DNA from: an uncultured bacterium
GTDB lineage: Bacteria; Hydrogenedentota; Hydrogenedentia; Hydrogenedentales; CAILVY01
Assembly: GCA_937951485.1 (NCBI GenBank)
Contig: CALEDJ010000009.1
Location: 62,001 to 126,000 of the forward strand
Reading direction: 5' to 3'
Length of the DNA stretch: 64,000 nt
Shown: piece by piece, positions 15,614-24,747 of the stretch
How positions within the stretch are numbered: the first letter of the stretch is position 1
Layout: each line of letters begins with the position of its first letter
The notes under the pieces: generated by a model
Told to the model about the DNA's origin: nothing
Seen by the model: only the letters and a program-made list of their open reading frames with translations
Database searches by the model: none
Made by a program: the position numbers and the translations under genes

Positions 15614-18100
15614 ATGACGTCGCACGCGCCGCAAGAAACCGATTCCGACACGGTCCTCTATGCCGATCTCGCGATCCCCATTGCCCTGGACCGGCCGCTT
15701 ACCTATGCCGTTCCGGCGTCGTTACGCCATCGCGTCCAAGTGGGCATGCGGGCAGTGGCGCCGTTGAGGCGGCGCGTGGAGACGGGGTACATCGTCGCAT
15801 TGCGCGGGGAATGCGACCTCGAAGAGGTGCGCCCGTTGCTGGACCTGCCGGATGATGAGCCGGTCTTCTCCTCCGACATGCTCGAACTGTGCCGGTGGAT
15901 GGCCGAGTATTACTGTTGTTCCTGGGGCGAGGCGCTGCATTGCGCGGCTCCGGCGGGCATGCGCGCGGCGGCGGCCATGTGCTATCGCCTGCTCCCCGAC
16001 CAGATCAACTCGGGACGATTCACCGAGCGCCAACGCCGCGTGATTGCGGAATTGTATCGGCGCGGTCCGCTCACGGACCGGCAACTCGCAACAGTTGTGG
16101 GCCGCACTGCGTTGAGCAACACGCTCGGCGCGCTGGTGCGGCGCGGCGTGATTGCGGAAGAACAGGCGGCGTCGGATTCCGGCGCATCCATCCGGACGGA
16201 GACCTGGGCGCATCTGCGCGAAGACCGCGTCTTGTCCGCCGAGGCGGTGCTTGAATTGCAGCGCAAAGCGCCGAAACAGGCGATGGTCTATCTCGACCTG
16301 CTGCACGGCGCGCCGGAGCGCGCGGCCACGGAGTTGTACGCCAGACACCGCGTCACGGCGGAGGTCCTGCGCGCCTTGGAGAAAAAAGAATTGATTTCGC
16401 TGAGCGCGCGGGAGTTCTACCGCCGCCCGGATTTCTCCGCCGATGATCGCGCCGCGTTGAAGCACGCCCTGAACCCCGATCAGCGGGCCGCCTGCGACGC
16501 CATCGCGGCGGCGATGGCCGGCGGGCGTTTCCAGACCTTCCTGCTGCATGGCATCACCGGGTCCGGCAAAACCGAGGTCTATCTGCAGGTGATCGAACAT
16601 GCGCTGGCGCTGGGCCGCGACGCGATCATGCTGGTGCCGGAAATCTCGCTCACACCGCAGACCGTCGGCCGTTTCTACGCGCGGTTCCAGCAGCGCATCG
16701 CCGTATTGCACAGCGGCCTGAGCGCGGGCGAGCGCTTCGATGAGTGGCGCCGCGCACGGCGCGGCGAGGTGCGCATTGTGGTCGGCGCGCGCTCGGCGAT
16801 TTTCGCGCCGCTGCCCCGCGTGGGCGTCATCGTCGTGGATGAGGAACACGACCACTCCTACAAGCAGAACGAGACGCCGCGCTATCACGCGCGCGACGTC
16901 GCGATCATGCGGGCGAAGATGGCGGGCGCCGCGTGCGTGCTGGGGTCCGCGACGCCGTCCATCGAATCGGCCTACAACGCGGAGAAAGGCAAGTACGCCC
17001 GGCTGAGTCTGCTGCGCCGGGCGACCGCCGGGGTCCTGCCCGTCGTGCGCCTGATTGACATGCGCGAGGAGACCAAGGCCCGTGACGGCCAGGTGATCCT
17101 TTCGCGCGCCCTGGAAGACGCCGTGCAACAGCGCGTGGACGCCGGAGAACAGGCGATTCTGCTGTTGAACCGGCGGGGTTTTGCGCCGTTCGTACTGTGC
17201 CCCGTATGCGGGTGGGTGGCGCCGTGCGAAAACTGCCAGGTCAGCCTGACCTACCACAGCGCGGGCGGCGTGTTGCGCTGTCATTACTGCGGCGCACAGC
17301 GCCTGCGCCCGGAACGCTGCGATCAGTGCCAGTTCCACACGCTGATCTATCTCGGCACGGGCACGCAGAAGGCGGAGGATTACCTGATGCGGTCGTTTGC
17401 GGGGGCGCGCGTCGAGCGCATGGACGCCGACACCACGGCGGGCAAGGGCGGCCACGCGAAAATCCTCGGACGCTTCGCCCAGGGCGAGATTGACATCCTC
17501 ATCGGCACACAGATGCTCGCGAAGGGGCACGATTATCCCGGCGTGACGCTGGTGGGCGTAATCAATGCGGACACGAGCCTCTCGGTGCCGGATTTCCGCG
17601 CCGCGGAACAGACTTTCCAGTTGCTGACGCAGGTCGCGGGCCGCGCCGGACGCGGCGACCGGCCCGGCGAGGTGATCATCCAGACCTACCGGCCCCGCCA
17701 TTACGCCATCCAGGCCGCCGCCCAACATGATTACGCGGACTTCTACGAACAGGAGATGAAACATCGGCTCAGTGCGAAGTATCCGCCCTACCGCCGCATG
17801 GCCGGTTTCGCCATCGAGAGTGAAGACCCTCAACTCGCCGAACGCCACGCGATGCTGCTGTGCAGGTTGCTCCGCGAACAGCGCGATCGCCTCGGCCATC
17901 CCGCAGTGCAATTGCTCGGTCCCGCGCCGGCCGCCATCCGCCGCGTCAAGCGCAAGTACAGGTGGCACATGGCCGCGTTGTCGTCGGGCGCGGCCCCGTT
18001 GAATGCGCTGGTCCGCGCGGCGCGCGCCGCCTTCGAGGAACTGCGCGGCGGCGCGGAGGTCCAGTTGAAAGTGGATGTGGACCCTTATGGATTCTATTGA
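15614..18100 (+). CDS. priA: primosomal replication restart helicase PriA
   Basis: An 828-residue SF2 helicase that reloads the replisome at stalled forks. The N-terminal 3'-binding domain begins YADLAIPIALDRPLTYAVP. The Walker A is GITGSGKTEVY, the DEAH-type box VVDEEHDHSYKQ, and motif III GSATPSIES. The inserted zinc region has paired cysteines LCPVCGW, CENC, CHYC and CDQC. C-terminal motifs AKGHDYPGVTLVGV and QVAGRAGRGDRPGEV are intact. The ATG at 15614 gives MTSHAPQETDS; the frame is open upstream through the RNA terminator, which argues against a longer start. Length is somewhat above the E. coli protein (732). Confidence 0.96.
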   Translation: MTSHAPQETDSDTVLYADLAIPIALDRPLTYAVPASLRHRVQVGMRAVAPLRRRVETGYIVALRGECDLEEVRPLLDLPDDEPVFSSDMLELCRWMAEYYCCSWGEALHCAAPAGMRAAAAMCYRLLPDQINSGRFTERQRRVIAELYRRGPLTDRQLATVVGRTALSNTLGALVRRGVIAEEQAASDSGASIRTETWAHLREDRVLSAEAVLELQRKAPKQAMVYLDLLHGAPERAATELYARHRVTAEVLRALEKKELISLSAREFYRRPDFSADDRAALKHALNPDQRAACDAIAAAMAGGRFQTFLLHGITGSGKTEVYLQVIEHALALGRDAIMLVPEISLTPQTVGRFYARFQQRIAVLHSGLSAGERFDEWRRARRGEVRIVVGARSAIFAPLPRVGVIVVDEEHDHSYKQNETPRYHARDVAIMRAKMAGAACVLGSATPSIESAYNAEKGKYARLSLLRRATAGVLPVVRLIDMREETKARDGQVILSRALEDAVQQRVDAGEQAILLLNRRGFAPFVLCPVCGWVAPCENCQVSLTYHSAGGVLRCHYCGAQRLRPERCDQCQFHTLIYLGTGTQKAEDYLMRSFAGARVERMDADTTAGKGGHAKILGRFAQGEIDILIGTQMLAKGHDYPGVTLVGVINADTSLSVPDFRAAEQTFQLLTQVAGRAGRGDRPGEVIIQTYRPRHYAIQAAAQHDYADFYEQEMKHRLSAKYPPYRRMAGFAIESEDPQLAERHAMLLCRLLREQRDRLGHPAVQLLGPAPAAIRRVKRKYRWHMAALSSGAAPLNALVRAARAAFEELRGGAEVQLKVDVDPYGFY

Positions 18101-18206
18101 CCGTTGATTTTTCCGCACGGATGCAGATTATCGCGCCGTTGCCCATGTCGTTCGCCTGTATTTACGAGGTTTCGGGGATAGTCCCGCTTGAAACATCCTG
18201 AAAAAC

Positions 18207-18236
18207 TTGACTGCGACATATCCGATGGCCTATAGA
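18207..18236 (+). promoter_or_regulatory. promoter TTGACT-18-TATAGA
   Basis: TTGACT at 18207-18212 and TATAGA at 18231-18236 are 18 bp apart, about 70 bp upstream of the propeller gene at 18305. Confidence 0.5.
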
Positions 18237-18304
18237 GAGAAAGCGCAAATCACGGCATTTACGGACACCGCATCTCATCCGATGAAAATCATGACAAGGG
18301 ACCA

Positions 18305-19402
18305 ATGACTTTCCTTTTTGCCCTCATGACGGCGGCGCTATGCGCCGATCCCGGCGGCGCGATTGCCTATGTCGCCGGGACGAACCAGGAAAACCAGTGC
18401 GTGCATGTGCTGCATGTGGCGACGGGGGAGACGGTGCGCGTGGGACCGGGCCAGCGCGACGGCGCGCCGCGCTGGTCGCCCGACGGGCAGTGGCTGGCCT
18501 TTGAGACGGTGCACCCCGACGGCCTGGGGATTTGCGTGGCGCGCGCCGACGGGTCCGAGCGCCACATGCTCCGCCACGCGCGGAAATGGAATCGCGGGCC
18601 GCGCTGGTCAGGGGACGGACGCCGGCTGGTCTATGCCGCCGATGCTGAGATGGGCATGCAGCAAACGCTGATGGTCTATGACCTGGCTTCGGGCGCGGAG
18701 ACGCCCTGGGCGGGAGAGCGCGCCGGCATGATGCGGCCCGTGTGGCTGCCGCATCTTGGCCTTCTGCTTGCGCTGGACCCCGATGTCGAGGTTGTGCTGG
18801 AAGGCGTTGATTTTGAAGCATTCGTCAATGATGCCCTGATAGACGGCATGGGGCTTGCCATCGGGCTGGTGGGAGACCCCGGAAGCCTTTCGACGGAAGC
18901 TATGCTCACCACGCGCAATATGGCCGTGCCGTTTTTGCGCATGGTCACCAAGGACAGCCTCCGGCATGTGGAATGGGCGATTGAAATCAGTGCCAGGGGC
19001 GACGCCATCGCCTTTGAATCCAACGATGGCGGATTCAGGGATATCTTCGTGCTGAGTCGGCGCGGGCTCAACAACGTCAGCAACCACCACGCGGCGGATT
19101 GGAACCCGGTGTGGTCCAACGATGGCAGATGGGTCGCATTTGAATCGTTTCGCGGGGGGCGGCGTGGTATTTACCGCGTTTTCTATGAAACTGTGCGTAT
19201 TTTCCCCATCGCGGTCGGTAACGACCATGATTGCTGGAGCCCGACATGGGGTCCCGGGGACGAATGGATCGCGTTCGTTTCAGACGAAAACGGACGTCCG
19301 GAAATCCACGCCGTGCATGTTGAATCGGGCAGACGGCGCAAACTGACCGATTATCCCGGCTACTGTCTCGCGCCCGCGTGGTATGCGGAGCCGACGCCAT
19401 GA
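18305..19402 (+). CDS. secreted TolB-like beta-propeller protein (PD40 repeats)
   Basis: The product has 365 residues, with an ATG after AAGGGA. A short signal peptide (MTFLFALMTAALCADPGG) leads to repeated PD40/WD40-like blades with the pattern (P/A)RWSPDGQWLAFE, PRWSGDGRRLVYA, PVWSNDGRWVAFESF and PTWGPGDEWIAFVSDE. Such TolB-type propellers bind peptides or proteins in the periplasm and often accompany hydrolases. No catalytic residues are expected. The gene overlaps the metallophosphoesterase start by 4 bp (ATGA), so the two exported proteins are translationally coupled and may work together. Confidence 0.85.
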   Translation: MTFLFALMTAALCADPGGAIAYVAGTNQENQCVHVLHVATGETVRVGPGQRDGAPRWSPDGQWLAFETVHPDGLGICVARADGSERHMLRHARKWNRGPRWSGDGRRLVYAADAEMGMQQTLMVYDLASGAETPWAGERAGMMRPVWLPHLGLLLALDPDVEVVLEGVDFEAFVNDALIDGMGLAIGLVGDPGSLSTEAMLTTRNMAVPFLRMVTKDSLRHVEWAIEISARGDAIAFESNDGGFRDIFVLSRRGLNNVSNHHAADWNPVWSNDGRWVAFESFRGGRRGIYRVFYETVRIFPIAVGNDHDCWSPTWGPGDEWIAFVSDENGRPEIHAVHVESGRRRKLTDYPGYCLAPAWYAEPTP

Positions 19403-20493
19403 TCGCGCGCCGTATCAGAACAGCCGCCTGCATGGCGGCGCTAGGTCTCTTTGGAGTGCATTGGGCGCTGCCGGTGGCTGGTGCGCGCGAGGCGGACGGC
19501 ACGCTCGGCCTGATTCAACTGCCCAACAACGGCGTGCCGGTCATCATCGCACCCGGCGCGGCCTTTGACGCCGTCCTGACCGAACCCGCCGCGATGTTTC
19601 TGGAAGGCGGCGGCCAACAATACGCCCTCGAGGGCGCGTGGACGCCGCTGCCGGGAAACCGCGTGAAGGTGGCGTGCACCACGCCCGACACCATCCCTCC
19701 GGGCGCTTACACCATCGTCGCCGCAACCGGCGAGAAGACGGACCGCACCCCGCGCTCCGTCTATATCCGGGAATCGTTTCCCGAGATCTATTCCATCGCC
19801 CACGTCACCGACACGCACATAGGCAAAGACCGCCGTTATCCCCGCCGCTCCGACGATATCATCCGCGACGTCTTCCGCGCGGTCAACGAGGCCGACGTCG
19901 CGATGGCGCTGATTACCGGCGATCTCACCGAAGGCGGCGAAGAAAACGAGTTCCGGCGTTTTCTCGCGTTGCTCGATTTGTGCGCCACGCCCACCTTTGT
20001 GTGTCCCGGCAACCATGACCGCAAAGACAACAATTATGAGCGTTTCTTCGGCCCGCTTTATTACATGTTCACGTTCGGACAGGACGGATACCTTGTATTC
20101 GACACAAAGGACTATGTCACCGCCGATGATCTCGGCGCGCAGCCAGGCGCGCTCGAACGCTTCCGCCGCATCCTCAAGCCCTGTCGCTGGACGGTCGGCG
20201 TCACGCATCGCTATGAGCCGTCCATGGGCATGCGCGCACAGATATCGCTGTTCCTCGACAACCCCCTCGAATTTCTTGTGTTCGGGCATTGGCACCGCGA
20301 AAACACCGAACAGGAGAAGACCACCCCGTGGGGGCACACACGCATGATCGTGACCCCTGCCGCCATTGACGGGCGCATCCGCATCATTGACATGACCGCC
20401 CGCGGCATGCTGCCCCGCCCTGTGCAACAAGTCGCTGAAACCGGCGCCGCCCCCCAGCGCGAACAAGCGACGACGCCGGAGGATTCGGAATAG
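19399..20493 (+). CDS. secreted calcineurin-like metallophosphoesterase
   Basis: The product has 364 residues. ATG at 19399 overlaps the preceding stop; an upstream GTG is less plausible. A signal peptide (AACMAALGLFGVHWALPVAGA) precedes an Ig-like N-terminal domain (about 30-130) and then a metallophosphoesterase core: DTHIG, GDLTEGGEE, PGNHDR and GHWHREN supply the bimetal ligands Asp, His, Asp, Asn and three His. The substrate is unknown; periplasmic phosphodiester or phosphomonoester hydrolysis is expected. A Pro/Gln/Thr-rich polar tail follows residue 340. Confidence 0.88.
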   Translation: MIARRIRTAACMAALGLFGVHWALPVAGAREADGTLGLIQLPNNGVPVIIAPGAAFDAVLTEPAAMFLEGGGQQYALEGAWTPLPGNRVKVACTTPDTIPPGAYTIVAATGEKTDRTPRSVYIRESFPEIYSIAHVTDTHIGKDRRYPRRSDDIIRDVFRAVNEADVAMALITGDLTEGGEENEFRRFLALLDLCATPTFVCPGNHDRKDNNYERFFGPLYYMFTFGQDGYLVFDTKDYVTADDLGAQPGALERFRRILKPCRWTVGVTHRYEPSMGMRAQISLFLDNPLEFLVFGHWHRENTEQEKTTPWGHTRMIVTPAAIDGRIRIIDMTARGMLPRPVQQVAETGAAPQREQATTPEDSE

Positions 20494-20597
20494 CCGTCGG
20501 GCCACATGTCGGCCGACTGAAGCAATCACCACCCGTAGCCCCGACCAATGCGCGGATTCAAAGCAGACCCGCTGGAGTCCGGCCACAACGGCAAGGA

Positions 20598-22427
20598 TCA
20601 GGCGATGGGCAGGGGGATGTCGGGGAAATTGTCCATAACGCGGTCGCGGCGCATGGTCTGAAGGCATTCCAGCGCTTTTTCAAAGGGAACCGTGACCTGT
20701 TCTTTCACACAGTAGCGCCGCCAGGTGACAGAGCGGTTTGCCGCTTCTTTCCCGCCGATGATCCAGATGTTGGGAATCTTCCTGGTAACCGCGTTGCGAA
20801 TTTTTTTGTTGAAACTCTCGCCGGTGTCGTCCACTTCGGCGCGGAAAAGGCGGTCGCGGAGCGCCGACTCGAGTTCCCGAGCATAGGGCATCACCTCTTC
20901 GTTGACCGGCACGATCCGGGCCTGCACCGGCGCCATCCAGGTGGGGAATGCGCCGCCATAGAACTCAATCAGGAAGGAGATCATGCGCTCATGGGTGCTG
21001 AGCGGGGCGCGGTGGATGATGAAGGGACGCTTGAGCGCCCCGTCTTTGTCCACGTAGGCGAGGTCGAAGCGGTCGGCCATAACGAAGTCAAGTTGACAGG
21101 TGGACACGGTTTCCTCGCGGCCCATCAGGTTCTTCACCTGGATGTCCACCTTCGGCCCGTAAAACGCCGCTTCTCCAGTTTCCTCATCATATGCAACCCC
21201 CATGCGGTCGAGCACGTCGCGCACAATGGCCTCGCTACGCAGCCATTCCGCCTCGTTTGCGGCGTATTTCTCGCGCGCGTCGTGCAGCGAGAGCCGTACG
21301 CGGAAATTGCCCATGCGCAGGTGGGTGTAGTAATGGCTGTACATGCCGAGGATGGCGCGGAATTCCGATTCCACCTGGTCCGGCGTGCAGTAGATGTGCG
21401 CATCGTTCATGCACATGGCGCGCACGCGCAACAGCCCCGACAATGACCCGTGCTTTTCATAACGGTACACGTGGCCGTATTCCGCGAGGCGCAGCGGCAG
21501 ATCGCGGTAACTGCGCAGGCGCGCCGCGTAAATCTTGTGGTGATGCGGGCAGTTCATCGGCCGCAGGTAGTATTCGTCGTTCTCATCCACGGGCATCGGC
21601 GGATACATGCTGTCCGCGTAGTGCGGCAGATGGCCCGACCGGCGATACAAATCCCCTCGCGTGATGGCCGGCGTGGCGACGCGCTGATAGCCCGCCTTGA
21701 ATTCCTCCTCCCGGGCCCATGCCTCCAACTCGTCGCGTATCACCGCGCCGTTGGGCATCCACATCGGCAGCCCCACGCCCACTTCCTGATCCTGGATGAA
21801 CAGGTCCAGTTCCTCGCCCAACTTGCGGTGATCGCGTTCCATGGCCAGTTTGCGCCGCTCCAGAAAATCTTTGAGCGCATCCTGAGACTCGAAGGCCAGC
21901 CCGTAGATGCGGGTGAGCATCGGGCGTTTCTCGTCGCCCCGCCAGTAACTTCCGGAAATGCGGTCCAGTTTGAAGCAGCCTTTGGGCGCCTCGCCGGTGT
22001 GCGCCAGGTGGGGTCCCTCGCACATGTCAATGAACGGACCGCTGCTGAAGAACGACAGCCCCTGATCCCCTGCCCTGCCGGTGGCCGCCAATTCCCGCGC
22101 ATACTCGATTTTGTAGTCCTGATGCCGGGAGGCGAGGAATTGTTCCGCTTCTTCCGGCGGCATCCAGCGCTGTTCAAACGGCTGCTTCGCCTTGATGATC
22201 CGGCGCATACGGTTTTCCACGTCTTCGAGATCCGATTCCCCCAGCGGCGCGTCGCCGAAATCGAAGTCGTAGTAGAACCCGTTTTCAACCGGCGGGCCGA
22301 AGGCCAGTTTCGCGTTCGGGCGCAATTCCAACACCGCCTGCGCCATGATGTGCGCCAGTGAATGCCGCAACCGATACAAGAACTGATCCTCGTCGGACCC
22401 TTGGCCGCATACATCGTCCTGATTCAT
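20598..22427 (-). CDS. thrS: threonyl-tRNA synthetase, form without TGS domain
   Basis: The product has 609 residues. It charges tRNA-Thr. ATG at 22427 gives MNQDDVCGQGSDEDQFLYRL. The protein starts directly at the editing domain (HSLAHIMAQAVLE, later CEGPHLAHTGE); the usual N-terminal TGS domain of about 60 residues is absent. The catalytic core has the zinc ligands in RPMNCPHHHKIYA and HRAPLSTHERM and class II motif 2 near YEKHGSLSGLLRVR. The anticodon-binding domain closes with VPVNEEVMPYA and IWIIGGKEA. The frame is open upstream for 500 residues but that region has no synthetase sequence and overlaps the divergent gene at 22701. Confidence 0.95.
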   Translation of the reverse strand: MNQDDVCGQGSDEDQFLYRLRHSLAHIMAQAVLELRPNAKLAFGPPVENGFYYDFDFGDAPLGESDLEDVENRMRRIIKAKQPFEQRWMPPEEAEQFLASRHQDYKIEYARELAATGRAGDQGLSFFSSGPFIDMCEGPHLAHTGEAPKGCFKLDRISGSYWRGDEKRPMLTRIYGLAFESQDALKDFLERRKLAMERDHRKLGEELDLFIQDQEVGVGLPMWMPNGAVIRDELEAWAREEEFKAGYQRVATPAITRGDLYRRSGHLPHYADSMYPPMPVDENDEYYLRPMNCPHHHKIYAARLRSYRDLPLRLAEYGHVYRYEKHGSLSGLLRVRAMCMNDAHIYCTPDQVESEFRAILGMYSHYYTHLRMGNFRVRLSLHDAREKYAANEAEWLRSEAIVRDVLDRMGVAYDEETGEAAFYGPKVDIQVKNLMGREETVSTCQLDFVMADRFDLAYVDKDGALKRPFIIHRAPLSTHERMISFLIEFYGGAFPTWMAPVQARIVPVNEEVMPYARELESALRDRLFRAEVDDTGESFNKKIRNAVTRKIPNIWIIGGKEAANRSVTWRRYCVKEQVTVPFEKALECLQTMRRDRVMDNFPDIPLPIA

Positions 22428-22700
22428 GGTCTTTTGTCCTGTTGCAATTGTGAAGAAAGCCGGTTTCTTCAAAAACCCGGCCCTATGCATACCGGTGGTG
22501 AGAAGTTCCGAAAAGCCGCGCGCCGACATGGCGCGGGATGCCGCAAAGCATAGCAGGCAGCCCCGGGGAAAATCCATTTGCAGCGAAGCGCCGATGCTTA
22601 TTCCAAGTGCAACAACCGGATACAGCGGAGAGAATGGATGGCGTGAGAAGGCGTGGCGGTGTTTTGTATAATACGCCGCACGAATGACGAGGGACAGCGC

Positions 22701-23909
22701 ATGAAGGCGACCAACCAACAGGAACAGGGGACATCCTCTGCGACGCAAGGGCGATATATACGGCGTCGCCTGCGGTTGTGGCTTGCGGTGAGCATTTTGC
22801 CGGCCCTTGCGGCGGTGTGCATCGGCGCCGTCTTCGGATGGTGGCTGCTGCGCCCCAATACTGCGCGCATCAATCCCCGTCTGGCCATCGAGCACTGGCC
22901 GGTCGTCAGTGATGGCATGCACAATTCCAACACGGACCTGCTCTACTGGCGCGGACATTACTACCTCGTGCATGCCAGTTCGCCGTGGCATCTCGGCAGC
23001 ACGAAGTGCCAGTTGCTGCTCTGGCGGTCGCGCGACGCGCGGGACTGGGAATCGGTTCGAAGTTTCCATATCCCCCGCAGCGACATCCGGGACCCAAAGT
23101 TTGCCGTCATTCACGACCGACTGTTTCTTTATGTACTGGAGAACACCGGATTGATGGCCACGCCCTTTGGCACAAAGGCGGCCGTCAGCGACGATGGCGA
23201 ACAATGGACGGATTTCGTGGCCATCCATCCGGAGGGTTGGCTTTTCTGGCGGCCGAAAACATATGACGGCCACACCTGGTATGTGCCCGCATACTGGCGT
23301 GATCATGGAAAATCCATTCTGCTGCGGTCCGCCGACGGATGGACATGGGAGGAAGTCGGCGTCATTTACGAAGGCGACGGCAATGACGAGACGGCCATCG
23401 AGTTCTTTCCAGATGGACGCATGATCGCCACCGCGCGCCTGGAAATCAACGCGGACAGCGTTTTCGGCCATCGCGAGGCATGCACGTGGATAGGCACGGC
23501 GGACCCGCCCTACACGCGGTGGAATGGCGTGAAGTGTTTTGTGACCCGCCTGGATGGGCCGTGTCTTTTCGCCCATGGCGGGGCGGTGTACGCCGTAGGC
23601 CGCCACAATCCGCAGCCCGCGCGGTTTCCGGTGTATTACGGGAGCATTTTCGGAAAGAAACGCACTGCACTGTACAAAGTCCTGCCGGAAGGCCTGGTTC
23701 ACCTGACGGACCTGCCGAGTTCCGGCGACACCTCCTACGCAGGCGTCGTATTGCGCGGCAATGACCTGTATGTGTCTTACTACACCAGCGACATCCACAG
23801 GGATTATCCCTGGGGCATCGGCATGTTGGCCGCCACAGAAATCCGAATGGCAAAAATAGACCTTCAGGAGGTGGAGGAACTGGCGAGGGCCAGGGTTTCC
23901 GGGAACTGA
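22701..23909 (+). CDS. membrane-anchored beta-propeller (sialidase-like fold) protein
   Basis: The product has 402 residues. ATG at 22701 (MKATNQQEQGTS) lies 24 nt after a TATAAT at 22667-22672. An N-terminal membrane segment (LWLAVSILPALAAVCIGAVF, about 26-46) anchors a periplasmic domain built of blades such as DLLYWRGHYYLVHASS, LLLWRSRDARDWESV and GTKAAVSDDGEQWTDFV, with Asp-box-like SxDxxxW turns. This fits a five- or six-bladed sialidase or glycosidase propeller. Catalytic residues cannot be assigned. It is divergent from thrS and its last 46 bp overlap the convergent radical SAM gene. Confidence 0.7.
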   Translation: MKATNQQEQGTSSATQGRYIRRRLRLWLAVSILPALAAVCIGAVFGWWLLRPNTARINPRLAIEHWPVVSDGMHNSNTDLLYWRGHYYLVHASSPWHLGSTKCQLLLWRSRDARDWESVRSFHIPRSDIRDPKFAVIHDRLFLYVLENTGLMATPFGTKAAVSDDGEQWTDFVAIHPEGWLFWRPKTYDGHTWYVPAYWRDHGKSILLRSADGWTWEEVGVIYEGDGNDETAIEFFPDGRMIATARLEINADSVFGHREACTWIGTADPPYTRWNGVKCFVTRLDGPCLFAHGGAVYAVGRHNPQPARFPVYYGSIFGKKRTALYKVLPEGLVHLTDLPSSGDTSYAGVVLRGNDLYVSYYTSDIHRDYPWGIGMLAATEIRMAKIDLQEVEELARARVSGN

Positions 23910-24685
23910 GTCCATGTCGGCCCAGACGCGGCGCTGTCGCGCCGGCATTCGCTGCCGACGCACAGCCGGTCCCCCTCATACCAGAAGAAATCCACTGTGC
24001 GGGAGTGCTGCATGTCTTTGCGCTTGAACACCGCGTAGCCTTTCGCCGCCGCCTTCGCGTGCGCGCACGCCTTTTCATAAGTCGTCTCGCCGACCCGCAG
24101 GCGTGGCGCGTTCCGCGCGCCGCCGCGCCCCCGCGGGAGAAAACGATAGAGATGCCAAGCGTGCAGGCGGCCCCCCTCACGCGCATAGGCGTTGAGGAAA
24201 TGCGCCAGCGACTCCAGTTCTCCTAGATTCAACGCCGTCACCACCGTGGACACCGTGACGGACTTGTCCGCCTCGCGCAGGCAAGCGAGGCGTTCCACGA
24301 TGACCCGGTGGTGGCCGCCCGGATGATGCCGCAAGGCATCATGCGCCGACGCGGTTGCGCCATCGAGCGGCAGCACATAGCGGTCCACGGCTTCGGCGTG
24401 TTCGTAGTTCGGCGGCAACGCGACGCCGTTTGTGCCAATCTGCACGACAAAGCCCCGGCGCTTCGCCTCCCGCGCCAGGCGCATGGCGTCTGGAGGCCAC
24501 GCGAACGGCTCGCCGCCGCCCAGCACTACGTTCCCGATACGGCGGCGGACCGCCTCGTCAAGCACACCCAGCGCCTGTTCGTAGCGCATTGAGGACATGC
24601 TGTTCTCCGTTACGCAATACGAGCACGACATGTTGCAGCCCGGGTGCAGCATCAGCACGGCGATGGAACACGCATCCATGCGCAT
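23864..24685 (-). CDS. radical SAM protein
   Basis: A 273-residue protein with ATG at 24685 after AGGAGT. The [4Fe-4S] motif CNMSCSYC near residues 17-24 (CxxxCxxC) binds the cluster that cleaves SAM. Other family features are VLGGGEPF (GGE motif), VVQIGTNGVALP and LPLDGATASAHDALR. There is no SPASM-type Cys-rich C-terminus, although CVGSECRRDS near the end has two cysteines. The start is preceded by a CBM9-like gene 62 bp upstream in the same direction. The substrate is unknown. The 3' end overlaps the end of the convergent propeller gene by 46 bp. Confidence 0.85.
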   Translation of the reverse strand: MRMDACSIAVLMLHPGCNMSCSYCVTENSMSSMRYEQALGVLDEAVRRRIGNVVLGGGEPFAWPPDAMRLAREAKRRGFVVQIGTNGVALPPNYEHAEAVDRYVLPLDGATASAHDALRHHPGGHHRVIVERLACLREADKSVTVSTVVTALNLGELESLAHFLNAYAREGGRLHAWHLYRFLPRGRGGARNAPRLRVGETTYEKACAHAKAAAKGYAVFKRKDMQHSRTVDFFWYEGDRLCVGSECRRDSAASGPTWTQFPETLALASSSTS

Positions 24686-24747
24686 AAAACACTCCTGTCT
24701 GTGGTTTCCGCCGGGGTGAGTGCCGGAGTTTACGCGGTTCACGATAC

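Noticed and set aside
15722-18118. 798-residue minus-strand frame
   Set aside because: Antisense to priA, which has all helicase motifs.
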